The position numbers and the translations under genes are program-made. Below, in pieces: positions 53,601 to 63,728 of a stretch of DNA of 64,000 bases (position 1 is its first letter; every line of letters begins with the position of its first letter). The notes below the pieces were generated by a model. It made no database searches and was not told the origin of the DNA. It saw only the letters and a list, made by a program, of their open reading frames with translations. Origin of the DNA: SAR202 cluster bacterium bin127 (GTDB lineage: Bacteria > Chloroflexota > Dehalococcoidia > Lucifugimonadales > Lucifugimonadaceae); assembly GCA_002239045.1 (NCBI GenBank), contig MPNN01000005.1, positions 1 to 64,000 of the forward strand, given 5' to 3'.

Positions 53601-54575
53601 TTACGTCCGTGTCCGTGTCTCTGGGATCAATCCCGCCGGACGAACCAACAGAACGACCACGATCAACAGCCCGATTACCGCCAATCGCAAGTTCGGATCG
53701 CCGAGGAATCCAGGTAGGAACTGCGAGCTGGAAATCACCGCCCACAACACAAACGCTCCCAGTATCGCCCCTCGGTGGTTACCGCTCCCGCCCAGAATCA
53801 GCATCGCCCAGATGATGAACGTCGCAAAAAACGGTTCGAACGCCGCCGGAGTAATCGAGTGCTTGGCGAACGCGTACAACGCACCTCCGATACCCATCAA
53901 CGCCGCACCATACGCAAACGCCTGTAACTTGAACTGAAACGCATTCTTGCCCACCATCTCTACCGTGTCCTCGTTCTCCCGAATCGCCAATATCACCCGA
54001 CCCCACGGCGACGCCGCCAAGCGCTGCGACACGAAGTACACAATGACCAGCACGATCAACACCAACGGCAAAAACACGAAATCGTACCAATGTGGATCCA
54101 CCAAACCATCCATCACCCGGGGAATCCCATTCAGCCCCCGTGTTCCATCCGCCAACCAGCCCTCATTGGTGAACACCAACCGAATGGTCTCGCCCAGACC
54201 CAGTGTAGTGATCGCCAGATAGTCCCCTCGCAATCGGATCGTGACACTCCCGACCAAATAAGCCACCGCCGCGCAAACCGCCGCCGCGGCTATCAGCACC
54301 AGCGGAAACCACAAATCGAATCCGATCCGCTCCGAGCCCAGCGTGAACGCCAGATTCCCTCCCCACTCGTACCGCTGGTATAGGTCCGGATTTGGCGGTG
54401 GCATCACCAAAATCGAGGCCGTGTACGCGCCCAACGCAAAGAACGCCGCAATCCCGATATTGAACAACCCGGTGTGCCCGTAGTGCACGTTTAATCCGAC
54501 ATTAATGATCGCGTAGATGCCGGCAATAACTAAGAAACTGCCAATGTGCAGGATTATGCCTTCGAATTCGACCAC
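53601..54575 (-). CDS. livM: Branched-chain amino acid-type ABC permease
   Basis: 324 aa, about nine hydrophobic helices. GLNVHYGHTGLFNIGIAAFFALGAYTAS, GDYLAITTLGLGETIRLVF and ENEDTVEMVGKNAFQFKLQAFA are LivM signatures. The last gene of livG-livF-livH-livM; the substrate-binding protein is not in the window, so the transported compound (amino acid, amide or urea) is unknown. It begins 7 bp after livH. Confidence 0.92.
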   Translation of the reverse strand: MVEFEGIILHIGSFLVIAGIYAIINVGLNVHYGHTGLFNIGIAAFFALGAYTASILVMPPPNPDLYQRYEWGGNLAFTLGSERIGFDLWFPLVLIAAAAVCAAVAYLVGSVTIRLRGDYLAITTLGLGETIRLVFTNEGWLADGTRGLNGIPRVMDGLVDPHWYDFVFLPLVLIVLVIVYFVSQRLAASPWGRVILAIRENEDTVEMVGKNAFQFKLQAFAYGAALMGIGGALYAFAKHSITPAAFEPFFATFIIWAMLILGGSGNHRGAILGAFVLWAVISSSQFLPGFLGDPNLRLAVIGLLIVVVLLVRPAGLIPETRTRT

Positions 54576-54581
54576 GGACCC

Positions 54582-55643
54582 CTAGCTCCTGCTCTGTCCG
54601 AACAGACCATTAGGCCGCACCAACAGCAACACGATGATCGCCGCGAAAAACACCGCCGGCTTGTACGAAGGCTCCAACCAAGCCGTCGATACCTCTCCTA
54701 CAACCCCGACAAATATCGCCCCCGCAAACGCTCCGTAGGGATTACCGATCCCTCCCGCAACCACCGCAGCAAACAACGGTATGAGCAACTTCCAACCCGA
54801 AATTGTCAACAACTGACCCTGACCCGTCGCAAACAAAATACCCGCCGCCGCCGCCATTCCGCCGCCGATCACCCAAGTCAGCAGATTCGTCCGCTCAACA
54901 TCGATCCCAGTGACCCGAGCCAGATCCTCGTTGTCCGCCGCCGCACGCATCGCCTTACCCCACTTCGTCATGTTCAGGAACAGATACGTCGCCAGCGTAA
55001 GAACGATCGCCGCCGCCGCCACGAAAATCATGTCCGGCGGCACCCGCACCTGCACATCCTGAAGATAAAACAGGTCTACGGTCCAAATAAAAAACTTCTT
55101 CGACACCCGCGGAAAATGCTCAACCTCGGTCCCCCAGATGTACTGGATGAATCCTCGCAGCGCAATCGCCACACCCAACGACGCCAACGCCATGACCCCC
55201 GGCAACGCCCCACGCCTCCGCATCGTCCGATAAACCAATTGATCGACCACCACCGCGAAAACCGCCACGAACGCCACCCCGATCGGCAACGCGATAAACA
55301 ACGTGTAACTAAACGTGAACGGCCCCACGGAGTTTTGGCTCCAAACCTCCGGCACCAAACTTCCGAACACGAAAAGCGCAACGAACGCACCCAACGTCAT
55401 GTAGTCCCCGTGGGCAATGTTCGGCAAATGCAGATTCCCATAAACCAATGACAGACCCACCGCACCAAGCGCATACACCGACCCAACCAACAACCCATTC
55501 ACAGTCAAATCCAGCTGCCAAATCAAAGCCCATACCGCGAGAGCGAAGACGAAGACCAACACCGACCTTTCAATCGCCTTGAACCCGCGTTCGCCGAATA
55601 TCGAGACGACCGCATCGCGCAGCGCATTTGTATTGATGACCAT
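54582..55643 (-). CDS. livH: Branched-chain amino acid-type ABC permease
   Basis: 353 aa, multi-helix. GLLVGSVYALGAVGLSLVYGNLHLPNIAHGDYMTLGAFVAL is the LivH motif, and MRAAADNEDLARVTGIDVER is the cytoplasmic loop that contacts the ATPases. An N-terminal extension of ~45 residues adds one more helix compared with many LivH. Pairs with livM downstream. Confidence 0.92.
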   Translation of the reverse strand: MVINTNALRDAVVSIFGERGFKAIERSVLVFVFALAVWALIWQLDLTVNGLLVGSVYALGAVGLSLVYGNLHLPNIAHGDYMTLGAFVALFVFGSLVPEVWSQNSVGPFTFSYTLFIALPIGVAFVAVFAVVVDQLVYRTMRRRGALPGVMALASLGVAIALRGFIQYIWGTEVEHFPRVSKKFFIWTVDLFYLQDVQVRVPPDMIFVAAAAIVLTLATYLFLNMTKWGKAMRAAADNEDLARVTGIDVERTNLLTWVIGGGMAAAAGILFATGQGQLLTISGWKLLIPLFAAVVAGGIGNPYGAFAGAIFVGVVGEVSTAWLEPSYKPAVFFAAIIVLLLVRPNGLFGQSRS

Positions 55644-55669
55644 CGATCCAGATATCCCTGAAGTGACCC

Positions 55670-56440
55670 TTAAATCTCGCTCTCCGCTTCGCCATTCGCC
55701 GCACCACTCAAACCCAGGAACACTCGACCGATATCCGGGTTTTTCAGCAACCCGCCAGCCGTATCCTCCGCGAAATTCCGCCCCCGTGCCAAAACATACG
55801 CCCGATCGCTGTGCCGCAACGCCTTGATCGCATTCTGCTCGACCAACAAGATCGAAACCCCAGACTCATTGATCTCCTTGATCTGTACCAGCACCTGATC
55901 CACGATCTGCGGTGCCAATCCCGCCGTCGGCTCGTCCAGCAACAACACCGAAGGCTCAGCCACCAAGGCCCGCGCCAACGCTAACATCTGCCGTTGCCCT
56001 CCTGAAAGCTGACCCGCCTTGCTGTCCCAACGCTCCCGCAGCAACGGGAACAATTCCTGTACCCGCTCCATCCCACGCCGAACGTTGCTCCGCATCGTGA
56101 ACGCACCCATCTCCACATTCTCCCGCACCGACAACGTCGGAAACACATTCCCCGCCTGCGGCACATATCCGATACCCATCTCGATCAGCCGGTCCGCACG
56201 TTCACCCGTAATCTCGTCGCCATGCAATCGAATCGCCCCTGCCGACACATCCGCCAGCCCGAATATCGCCTTGATCGTCGTCGACTTCCCCGAACCATTC
56301 GGACCGATTATCGTGACCATCTCACCAACACCCACAACAATCGAGATGCCCCGCGTAATCAACGTCGGACCATAACCCGCCTCCAACCCCACAATCTCTA
56401 GGGCAGGGGAGACCGTTGCATCTGCCACTGCCTCGCTCAT
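55670..56440 (-). CDS. livF: Branched-chain amino acid-type ABC ATPase
   Basis: 256 aa. Walker A GPNGSGKST, Q-loop VPQAGNVFPTLSVRENV, signature LSGGQRQMLALARAL, Walker B LLLDEPTAGLAP, and LVEQNAIKAL, the LivF hallmark. Its start overlaps the livG stop by 4 bp (ATGA), and livH follows 26 bp later. Confidence 0.93.
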   Translation of the reverse strand: MSEAVADATVSPALEIVGLEAGYGPTLITRGISIVVGVGEMVTIIGPNGSGKSTTIKAIFGLADVSAGAIRLHGDEITGERADRLIEMGIGYVPQAGNVFPTLSVRENVEMGAFTMRSNVRRGMERVQELFPLLRERWDSKAGQLSGGQRQMLALARALVAEPSVLLLDEPTAGLAPQIVDQVLVQIKEINESGVSILLVEQNAIKALRHSDRAYVLARGRNFAEDTAGGLLKNPDIGRVFLGLSGAANGEAESEI

Positions 56441-57210
56441 GCCGCGACACCTCCCAAATACGCATCCAACACCCGCCTATCGCTCCGAACCTCCTCCGGA
56501 GTCCCATTCGCGATCACCTTCCCCTCAGCCATCACAATCACTCGATCAGACATCTCCATGATCAACGGCACATCATGCTCCACAATCACCCACGTAATGC
56601 CGCGTTCATCCCGCAATCCCTTAATCGTTTGCGCGATATTTCGCATCAACGTCGGGTTAACCCCCGCCGCCGGCTCGTCCAACAACACCAGCTTCGGCGA
56701 AGCCATCAACGCCCGACCAATCTCCAGCAGCTTCTTCTGACCCGTAGATAGGTTCGCCGCCAACTCCTCCTCAAGATGCGTCAACTGCAAAAGGCCCAAA
56801 ACCTCTCGCGCCTGGTCGCGAATCCGCTCCTCCTGCCTCCTCACAATCCCCGGAGCAAACAACGACGTGAACATCGCCTCACCCAGCTGACCCTCCGGCA
56901 CCAAAGCCAGATTCTCCAGCACCGTCATCCGACCCAACTCACCCGGTATCTGAAACGTCCGAGCCACGCCGCGCCGCGCTACCGAATGTGGGGGAATCCC
57001 ATCCAGCCGCCGCCCATCGAAAAATATCCGACCACTCTGCAACGGTACCATATCCGTGATCAGATTGAACATCGTCGACTTCCCCGCACCATTCGGACCT
57101 ATCAACCCCGTGATCGTTCCAGCTTCAACCTCAAACGAGCAGTTGTCGACCGCGCGCAAACCCCCAAACGCGCAAACCGCGTCTTCAACCTGCAGAATTG
57201 GCTCTGTCAA
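56437..57210 (-). CDS. livG: Branched-chain amino acid-type ABC ATPase
   Basis: 257 aa. Walker A GPNGAGKST, Q-loop TFQIPGELGRMTVLENL, signature LSTGQKKLLEIGRAL, Walker B LVLLDEPAAGVNPTL, and EHDVPLIMEMSDRVIVM; LivG has a longer central region than LivF, as here. First gene of the transporter operon, divergent from the YjhG-type dehydratase across 161 bp. Confidence 0.93.
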   Translation of the reverse strand: MTEPILQVEDAVCAFGGLRAVDNCSFEVEAGTITGLIGPNGAGKSTMFNLITDMVPLQSGRIFFDGRRLDGIPPHSVARRGVARTFQIPGELGRMTVLENLALVPEGQLGEAMFTSLFAPGIVRRQEERIRDQAREVLGLLQLTHLEEELAANLSTGQKKLLEIGRALMASPKLVLLDEPAAGVNPTLMRNIAQTIKGLRDERGITWVIVEHDVPLIMEMSDRVIVMAEGKVIANGTPEEVRSDRRVLDAYLGGVAA

Positions 57211-57371
57211 TCCAGATCCACGCCTTCACACGTCAGAAGATGCCGACGAAACTCACATATACAGCATCTTCTATACTTTCGCAATCAGATTATACAGCCG
57301 CAATATCCAAACTGATACCACATCGCGACACCGCCAATACCCCCATCTGAACACCCACCGAGACCATCACG

Positions 57372-59408
57372 ATGACCAGCAAAAACGGCAGCAACAAAAC
57401 CTCCGATCTCACACCCGAAGATGTCCTCGGCACCCAACAATCCGCCGAACTCCGAGAGATCCGGACCAAAACCGATGGCCCCGCAGGCGTCGTCCCATTT
57501 ACCGCCGACTTCCTCACCAACAACCCCAGCGGCGACCACTTCGGCATGTCACAAAATGCCGGCATGGGTTGGAACCCCGCAGAACTCATGCGCAAGCAGT
57601 TCATCATCCTCGCAACCGCAGGCGGTCTCCGCGAGGAAGACGGCACACCAGTCGCCCTCGGACTCCACACTGGACACTTCGAACTCGCCTCAATGGTCAA
57701 AGCCGCCGCCAACGAATTTGACCGCCTCAACGGTCTGCCATTCGCGACCTTCTGCTCCGATCCCTGCGACGGACGCACCCAAGGTACCACCGGGATGATG
57801 GACTCACTCCCGTACCGCAACGACGCCGCCCAAGTCTTCCGCCGCCAAGCCCGTTCGCTACCAACCGCCCGCGGAGTAATGGGCGTCGCATCCTGCGACA
57901 AAGGCCTCCCCGCTATGATGATGGCCCTCGCTGGACTCCGCGACAAACCCGTCGTCATCGTCCCCGGCGGCGTAACCCTCGCCCCTAAATCCGGTGAAGA
58001 CGCCGGTATGATCCAATCCATCGGAGCCCGATTCGCCCAAGGTGAGGTCACCCTCGAATATGCCCAAGACGTCGGATGCCGAGCCTGCGCATCACCCGGC
58101 GGAGGCTGCCAATTCCTCGGTACCGCCGGAACATCACAAGTCGTCTCCGAAGCCCTCGGACTCGCCATTACCCACGCCGCACTCTCACCCAGCGGAACCC
58201 CCGCTTGGTTCGACGTCGCCGTCCGATCCGCCCGCGCGCTCGTCATGGCCGAAAACCGCGGCATAATCTCCAACGACATCCTCACCGACGCCGCATTCGA
58301 GAATGCCATGGTCGTCCACGCGGCATGTGGAGGTTCAACAAACCTCCTCCTACACACACCCGCCATCGCCCACGCCGCCGGACGCTACCGCATGAACGTC
58401 GACGACTGGCGACGCGTCAACGACGATGTCCCCCGCATCGTCGATGTCCTTCCGAACGGCCCCATCGGACATCCAACTGCCCAGCTCTACGCCGCCGGAG
58501 GAGTCCCCGAAGTCATGCTCCACCTTCGTAACCTAGGGCTCCTCGACACCACCGTCCTCACCGCCACCGGCCAGTCCCTCGACGACAACCTCGACTGGTG
58601 GGAAGACTCCGAACGCCGTCAAGACATGCGTAACTACCTTAGAAACGTCGACGGCGTCGACCCCGACAACGTCATCATGTCAGCCGACCGCGCCAAATCC
58701 AAAGGCCTCACCAGCACCGTCACCTTCCCCGACGGAAACCTCGCACCCCAAGGCTCCGTCATTAAATCCACCGCCATCGACCCGACCGTCGTAGATGACG
58801 ACGGCATCTACCGCAACACCGGCACGGCCCGCGTCTTCACCTCCGAACGTGCCGCCATCGCCGCCATCAAGACCCGCGACGAAGATTTCAAGATCAAAGC
58901 CGGCGACATCATGATCGTCAACTGCGGCGGTCCTCTAGGCACCGGCATGGAAGAGCTTTACCAGATCACCGCTGCGCTCAAACACCTCTCGTACGGCAAA
59001 CACGTTGCCCTTATCACCGACGCCCGCTTCTCCGGCGTCTCCACCGGCGCATGCATCGGACACGTCGGACCAGAAGCCCTCGCCGGGGGCCCCATCGGAC
59101 GCGTCCGAGAAGGCGACCTCGTCGAAATAATCATCGACCGCACAAACCTCACCGGTTCCATCAACCTAGTCGGCGAAAACGACACCTATCACGGCACCGA
59201 CTGGGGAACCCAAGAACTCGAAGACCGACCGACTCCAGAAAACCTAGAACCTCATCCGCAAATCCCCGACGACTCGCGGCTCTGGGCCGCTCTCCAATCC
59301 GCGTCCGGCGGCATCTGGGGAGGCTGCGTCTTCGACACCGACGCCATCATCGAAACCCTAGACGCCGGCAAAGAAGCCCTCGCCAACCAACGTCAACCTG
59401 TCGCGTAG
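57372..59408 (+). CDS. YjhG/YagF-family dehydratase (D-xylonate dehydratase-like)
   Basis: 678 aa, IlvD/Edd superfamily. The conserved [27 protein letters not shown] and [20 protein letters not shown] match the YjhG/YagF subgroup; Cys in CSDPCDG, CDKG and ACGGSTN could hold the Fe-S cluster. It dehydrates sugar acids such as xylonate to 2-keto-3-deoxy acids. It starts 161 bp from livG in the opposite direction. Its stop codon TAG lies at the first bases of a GTAGGGGC-type repeat. Confidence 0.88.
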   Translation: MTSKNGSNKTSDLTPEDVLGTQQSAELREIRTKTDGPAGVVPFTADFLTNNPSGDHFGMSQNAGMGWNPAELMRKQFIILATAGGLREEDGTPVALGLHTGHFELASMVKAAANEFDRLNGLPFATFCSDPCDGRTQGTTGMMDSLPYRNDAAQVFRRQARSLPTARGVMGVASCDKGLPAMMMALAGLRDKPVVIVPGGVTLAPKSGEDAGMIQSIGARFAQGEVTLEYAQDVGCRACASPGGGCQFLGTAGTSQVVSEALGLAITHAALSPSGTPAWFDVAVRSARALVMAENRGIISNDILTDAAFENAMVVHAACGGSTNLLLHTPAIAHAAGRYRMNVDDWRRVNDDVPRIVDVLPNGPIGHPTAQLYAAGGVPEVMLHLRNLGLLDTTVLTATGQSLDDNLDWWEDSERRQDMRNYLRNVDGVDPDNVIMSADRAKSKGLTSTVTFPDGNLAPQGSVIKSTAIDPTVVDDDGIYRNTGTARVFTSERAAIAAIKTRDEDFKIKAGDIMIVNCGGPLGTGMEELYQITAALKHLSYGKHVALITDARFSGVSTGACIGHVGPEALAGGPIGRVREGDLVEIIIDRTNLTGSINLVGENDTYHGTDWGTQELEDRPTPENLEPHPQIPDDSRLWAALQSASGGIWGGCVFDTDAIIETLDAGKEALANQRQPVA

Positions 59409-59445
59409 GGGCGCCCCTTGTGGTCGCCCTCACGCAGAGGGTGCC
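59403..59445. repeat. GTAGGGGCG-type repeat overlapping a stop codon
   Basis: GTAGGGGCGCCCCTTGTGGTCGCCCT begins with the TAG that ends the dehydratase gene, and reaches close to the convergent potassium-channel stop. Confidence 0.55.
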
Positions 59446-60516
59446 TCACTCCTGCGCCCGTGTCAACGCCGCAACCGAGTCGTCGACGTGCGACGGTGAT
59501 CCCACCAAGATCAGCACATCGCCCGGCTCCAGAATAAGGTCGTCGTGCGCATCTACGATCTCTGATGTTGCACGCCGTCTAATGGCGAGCACGTCCGCTG
59601 TACCCGTCGATAACACGCCCGAGGCGCCGATGGCCTTATCCGCAAATGGCCCGCCTTCGACGACACCCACCTCACCCGTCGCGACAGGCAATCGACGCCC
59701 TTCAACCTCGATCGCCGATTCGACCATCTCCCTGGATCCGATCCCACCCAAAATCTCATCCAGCATCCGCCGCGCGGCAATGTCATGCATCGAAACCACC
59801 TTCGTGGCACCTGCGCGCAGTAACTTAGGAGCCGAGTCCGGCAACGTCGCACGTGCAACAATGGTCAGATCCGGTGCCATCACACGAGCCGTCAACACCG
59901 TCATCAACGTCACCGAATCCGGAGAGGCCGCACAAACCAGACTCGCCGCTTTCGCAATCCCGGCCTGTTCCAACACCTCGTCCTGCCCAGCGTCCCCGTG
60001 GATCGCGGTGCAACCATCCTCAGATGCGTCGCGGACCAACGAAGCGTCGGTTTCGATGACCACAACCCGCGCTCCCTGCACCGACCGCAACTGAGCCGCG
60101 ACCGCCGAACCAGTATTGCCGTAGCCGACAACGATATGATGCCCGCGCAACCGACGCAGCATCGCCACGGTTCCGCGTTGCCTCAGATTCGATACCAGCT
60201 GTCCAGAAATCAATTGCTCCCCCAACGTCGCAAACGTGTAAGCAAACGCTCCGACTCCGGTAATGATTATCACCATCGAAAAAACCCGACCCAACTCGCT
60301 CAGCGGCCTTACTTCCTCGAACCCAACCGTCGACATCGTGATCACCGACATATACGCCGCATCCATCCACGACCAATCCTCTTCGATCACCTTGAAACCA
60401 ACTACCGCGATCGCCAACACCGTCAGCAACGCCGCAACTCCTCGCGCCAAATCAAACCGACGCCGACGTATCAATCGGCGCGACTCCGATGGCGCTGTTA
60501 CTACTAGCGGCGGCAT
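59446..60516 (-). CDS. Potassium channel with TrkA-N and TrkA-C domains
   Basis: 356 aa from ATG 60516. Two helices (~residues 25-45 and 75-100) flank the pore: TMSTVGFEEV, with filter TVGFEE, where known channels usually have TVGYGD or TVGFGE. Then a Rossmann TrkA-N domain (GHHIVVGYGNTGSAVAAQL, ETDASLVRDA, GDAGQDEVLEQAG) and a TrkA-C domain (~275-350). It would be a ligand-gated K+ channel (MthK-like) subunit of a tetramer. The gap to the upstream purK stop is 10 bp. Confidence 0.85.
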   Translation of the reverse strand: MPPLVVTAPSESRRLIRRRRFDLARGVAALLTVLAIAVVGFKVIEEDWSWMDAAYMSVITMSTVGFEEVRPLSELGRVFSMVIIITGVGAFAYTFATLGEQLISGQLVSNLRQRGTVAMLRRLRGHHIVVGYGNTGSAVAAQLRSVQGARVVVIETDASLVRDASEDGCTAIHGDAGQDEVLEQAGIAKAASLVCAASPDSVTLMTVLTARVMAPDLTIVARATLPDSAPKLLRAGATKVVSMHDIAARRMLDEILGGIGSREMVESAIEVEGRRLPVATGEVGVVEGGPFADKAIGASGVLSTGTADVLAIRRRATSEIVDAHDDLILEPGDVLILVGSPSHVDDSVAALTRAQE

Positions 60517-60526
60517 CTCTAAAACC

Positions 60527-61681
60527 TCAAGCGTCAACGCGACGCATCGACGCCTCACGGGCCGCAATCGCGACCGTTAGCGCCTCTTCAACCGTCTCCC
60601 CCGTCACCGTAATATGCCCCATCTTACGACCAACCCGATAACCGGACTTGCCGTATAGATGCAGATGCGTTCGAGCCATCCCAAGAACCGCTCCCCAGTC
60701 CGGATTACCGCCTGCCGCCTCCCAGACATCGCCCAGAAGATTCACCATCACCGTCGGCGACCGCAATCCAACGTCACCCATCGACATCCCGACCATGATC
60801 CGCGCCAACTGCTCAAACTGTGACGTCACGCAGCCCTCAATCGTCCAATGCCCCGAATTGTGCGGACGCGGCGCCAACTCATTCACCAAAACCTCACCAT
60901 CCCGCGTCACAAACATCTCCACCGCGATCAACCCAACAACATCCAACCCCTCAGCGACGCTCATCGCCACCCGCTCAGCCTCAACCCTTACGGCATCTGA
61001 ACACCGCGCCGGCACGACCGACGTGTCCAAAATCCCGTCAACATGCATATTCTCAGTCACCGGAAACGCCCGCATCTCGCCTTCAAGACTCCTGGCGCAT
61101 ACTACCGAAACTTCCATCGCAAAATCTATAAGACTTTCAACGATCACCGGCGCGTCAACGCTTCCGCCCAACTCCTCGAAGGCACTCGCAACCTCAGCAG
61201 TATTGCGGACCACCCGCTGACCCTTACCGTCGTAACCCCAACGCACCGTCTTCATCACCACCGGCAAACCAATATCGTCAACCGCCGCCACCGTCTCCTC
61301 AACACTCCGGACGATCCGATACTCAGGAACCGGGATGCCCAAACCCGACAACGTGTCCTTCTCAATCTCCCGGTCCTGACAGACCCTCAACACCGACGGA
61401 GATGGATACACCGGCTTCACCTCCGAAATCACCTCAATCGCCGTCGCATCCACATTCTCGAACTCGTACGTAACCACATCCGACCGCTCCGCCAACTCCC
61501 GCGCCGCATCCAGATCGTCATACGCCGCCGCAATGTGATGGTCCGTAACCTGCGCAGACGGACAATCGCTCCCGGGATCCAACGAAACCGAACGATACCC
61601 CATCGCCCTCGCCGCCATAGCCACCATCCGACCCAGCTGCCCACCGCCGAATATCCCGATCGTGGAGTTAGGAGACATCAT
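60527..61681 (-). CDS. purK: N5-carboxyaminoimidazole ribonucleotide synthase
   Basis: 384 aa ATP-grasp enzyme: IGIFGGGQLGRMVAMAARAMGY, VTYEFENVDA, LPVVMKTVRWGYDGKGQ, and NELAPRPHNSGHWTIEGC are PurK signatures. It carboxylates AIR with ATP and bicarbonate to N5-CAIR, the substrate of PurE. The two genes are on the same strand, with purE upstream; a repeat lies between them. The start could be the first or second of two adjacent ATGs. Confidence 0.93.
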   Translation of the reverse strand: MMSPNSTIGIFGGGQLGRMVAMAARAMGYRSVSLDPGSDCPSAQVTDHHIAAAYDDLDAARELAERSDVVTYEFENVDATAIEVISEVKPVYPSPSVLRVCQDREIEKDTLSGLGIPVPEYRIVRSVEETVAAVDDIGLPVVMKTVRWGYDGKGQRVVRNTAEVASAFEELGGSVDAPVIVESLIDFAMEVSVVCARSLEGEMRAFPVTENMHVDGILDTSVVPARCSDAVRVEAERVAMSVAEGLDVVGLIAVEMFVTRDGEVLVNELAPRPHNSGHWTIEGCVTSQFEQLARIMVGMSMGDVGLRSPTVMVNLLGDVWEAAGGNPDWGAVLGMARTHLHLYGKSGYRVGRKMGHITVTGETVEEALTVAIAAREASMRRVDA

Positions 61682-61714
61682 GTGGAACCATCCTCATCGA
61701 GTGCTGTGCGCAAC

Positions 61715-61812
61715 TACCGTCATTTCGGCAAAAGCCGGCGCTTAAGCGGATGGAAAGTCCATCCAACAGTGCGGGGCAACGGAGTGCAAAGCGAATCGCC
61801 AAGTCTAAACCC
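61715..61812. repeat. Composite repeat between purE and purK
   Basis: GTCATTTCGGCAAAAGCCGG followed by GCGGGGCAACGGAGTGCAAAGC and CGCCAAGTCTAAACCCC; the second part nearly repeats 6904-6945, and a version of the first part is near 912. Confidence 0.7.
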
Positions 61813-61818
61813 CTCACC

Positions 61819-62343
61819 TCACTCACCCAAGTCATCCTCACTAACATACGTCCCAGCCAAAACCTCCGCCGTAGCATCTGCGCTACGCTCCTCCAACCGC
61901 GCCTGCACATCTCCATCATGCGTCCCAATGATCTGTGCGGCCAGCAACCCCGCATTGACTGCACCCGAACGTCCAATTGCCACCGTGGCCACTGGCACCC
62001 CACGCGGCATCTGCACGATCGAAAGCAAGGAATCCAATCCGCTCAATGCACTACTCTCCACTGGCACCCCGATCACCGGCAAAACCGTATTCGCCGCCAC
62101 CATCCCCGGCAAATGCGCCGCACCGCCCGCGCCCGCGATGATCACCTTTACTCCACGATCCTTCGCTGACTGAGCAAACTCCGTCATCAAATCCGGCGTC
62201 CGATGTGCCGAAACGATCCGCACCTCGTGCGCGACGCCCAACTCCCGAAGCACATCCGCCGCGTGGCGCATCGTAGGGAGGTCCGACCGGCTGCCCATAA
62301 TCACCGAAACCAATGGCCCATTTGCGTTCATGCTCATGCTCAT
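61819..62343 (-). CDS. purE: N5-carboxyaminoimidazole ribonucleotide mutase
   Basis: 174 aa. [29 protein letters not shown] and [18 protein letters not shown] are class I PurE motifs; the His in SAHRTP is catalytic. Converts N5-CAIR to CAIR. The start region has three tandem ATGAGC-like codon pairs (in-frame ATGs), so the exact start is unclear. Confidence 0.93.
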   Translation of the reverse strand: MSMSMNANGPLVSVIMGSRSDLPTMRHAADVLRELGVAHEVRIVSAHRTPDLMTEFAQSAKDRGVKVIIAGAGGAAHLPGMVAANTVLPVIGVPVESSALSGLDSLLSIVQMPRGVPVATVAIGRSGAVNAGLLAAQIIGTHDGDVQARLEERSADATAEVLAGTYVSEDDLGE

Positions 62344-62384
62344 GCTGAAAATCCTAACGCAAACATCGACGAACCAACGTCTCC

Positions 62385-62612
62385 TTCGCTTGGCGAAACG
62401 GACACAACGTAGCGGAAGGTTTCAAACACGTCCCTGCGAACACAGCGAAGGGGAGGCGTGCGAAGCACGCAGAGGATGACCGAAAATCACAGCCCATCAG
62501 CGAAATCCGCGGTTCAGACATCCATTCACCCCATATCACCCTCTCCCCCATGGGATAGCGCAACGCGCCAGTCCCCTCTCCCGCTCGGCGGGAGAGGGTT
62601 AGGGTGAGGGCT
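62385..62612. repeat. Repeats in the gene-free stretch 62344-62678
   Basis: Contains a diverged CCTTCGC...GCGAAAC block with a GTAGCGGAAGGTTTCAAAC element, GCGTGCGAAGCACGCAGAGGATG (as in other islands), and the CCCTCTCCCGCTCGGCGGGAGAGGG palindrome with GGTGAGGG tail that also occurs at 11170. No gene was seen here. Confidence 0.7.
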
Positions 62613-62678
62613 CCCGCCAAAAATTAACATTGAACCAAACGACCAATCGAAACCGGTATTTTCCGATCAGTTGAACCC

Positions 62679-63473
62679 ATGACCACCGAATCCCAACCTG
62701 TCCCGCCTGAACAAGAAGAGCATTCCCGTGCGATGGTCGTCTTCGCGCACCCCGATGACGCGGATTGGGGATGCTCGGGCACTGTCGCAAAGTGGTGTCG
62801 ACTCGGATGGGAGGTCGTCTATGTGATGTGCACGGATGGATCGAAGGGGACTGAGGATCGATCACTTACGGCCACTCAACTCAGCCAGATCCGCAAACAG
62901 GAACAGACCGATGCGGGGCGTGTGCTGGGTTTGAAGTCGATTGAGTTCCTCGATTTCCCGGATGGTTACCTCGAACCGACGATCACGCTGCGTCGTGAAA
63001 TCGTTCGGGTGATCCGGAAACACCGTCCGCACATCCTGATCACGACAAACCCGACTCGCGACCTCTCGCACTCTAACTACATCGGCCATCCCGATCACTT
63101 CGCCGCCGGCGAGGCCGCGCTCTCAGCCGTATTCCCTTCAGCCCGCGACCACCTCTGGGACGAAAGCCTGTTGTCACAAGGCCTCGACTCTTGGAAGGTC
63201 CACGAAGTTTGGGTCATGATGTTCGGTGAAGGCAGTTCGCATTGGAACGCCTTGGAAGAGGAAGACGTCGAAAAAGCGATCGGCGCAATCAAGTCTCACG
63301 CCAGCCAGCTCGACGAGCCCGAAAACGTCGACAAGTGGATGCGACGGTGGCGTTCCGAAAACGGCAAAAACATCGACGCCCCGTTCGCCGAAGGCTTCAA
63401 ACGTTTCCAACTCGTTCCCGGTTTCACCCCCGACGACGACGAGAATCAGGGCGACGACGAAGACTCCGATTAG
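62679..63473 (+). CDS. LmbE/PIG-L family deacetylase
   Basis: 264 aa. The zinc motif AHPDDADWGCSGTVAKW at ~residues 23-39 and the second GHPDHFAAGEAAL at ~140 identify the family of N-acetylglucosaminyl deacetylases (BshB, MshB and relatives). The substrate cannot be told. The C-terminal tail (~20 residues) is very acidic. It is not near bacillithiol genes. Confidence 0.88.
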   Translation: MTTESQPVPPEQEEHSRAMVVFAHPDDADWGCSGTVAKWCRLGWEVVYVMCTDGSKGTEDRSLTATQLSQIRKQEQTDAGRVLGLKSIEFLDFPDGYLEPTITLRREIVRVIRKHRPHILITTNPTRDLSHSNYIGHPDHFAAGEAALSAVFPSARDHLWDESLLSQGLDSWKVHEVWVMMFGEGSSHWNALEEEDVEKAIGAIKSHASQLDEPENVDKWMRRWRSENGKNIDAPFAEGFKRFQLVPGFTPDDDENQGDDEDSD

Positions 63474-63500
63474 AGCGCTGGAACCTGCTATAACCAACTC

Positions 63501-63716
63501 ATGCCCAGCGAGCCAAAGCAAGATCCCACAGCTGACCGACTCCCACCGGCGTCCGAAAGCAACCGTGCTCGACAGACTCGCTCGCGGAAAAACATCACGC
63601 ACCCGATCGCCTTTGAAGACGAAAACCTAGAAAAAAACTACAACCGGAAACGAAACATCGCTAAACGAGACCGAAAATCACCCCAACGCAAATCCGAACT
63701 CCGCCGCCTACATTAA
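63501..63716 (+). CDS. Small basic hypothetical protein
   Basis: 71 aa, rich in Lys, Arg and Asn, no cysteine, with a PIAFEDENLEKNYNRKRN core. No known family. It starts 28 bp after the LmbE gene on the same strand and ends 12 bp before a convergent gene. The long frame in a tight context makes it plausible. Confidence 0.45.
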   Translation: MPSEPKQDPTADRLPPASESNRARQTRSRKNITHPIAFEDENLEKNYNRKRNIAKRDRKSPQRKSELRRLH

Positions 63717-63728
63717 CCAAGTAGGCGA

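Noticed and set aside
54546-55451. 301-codon frame antisense to livH
   Set aside because: High-GC shadow frame rich in Arg, His and Pro.
61043-62173. 376-codon frame antisense to purK and purE
   Set aside because: Shadow of two well-recognised genes.
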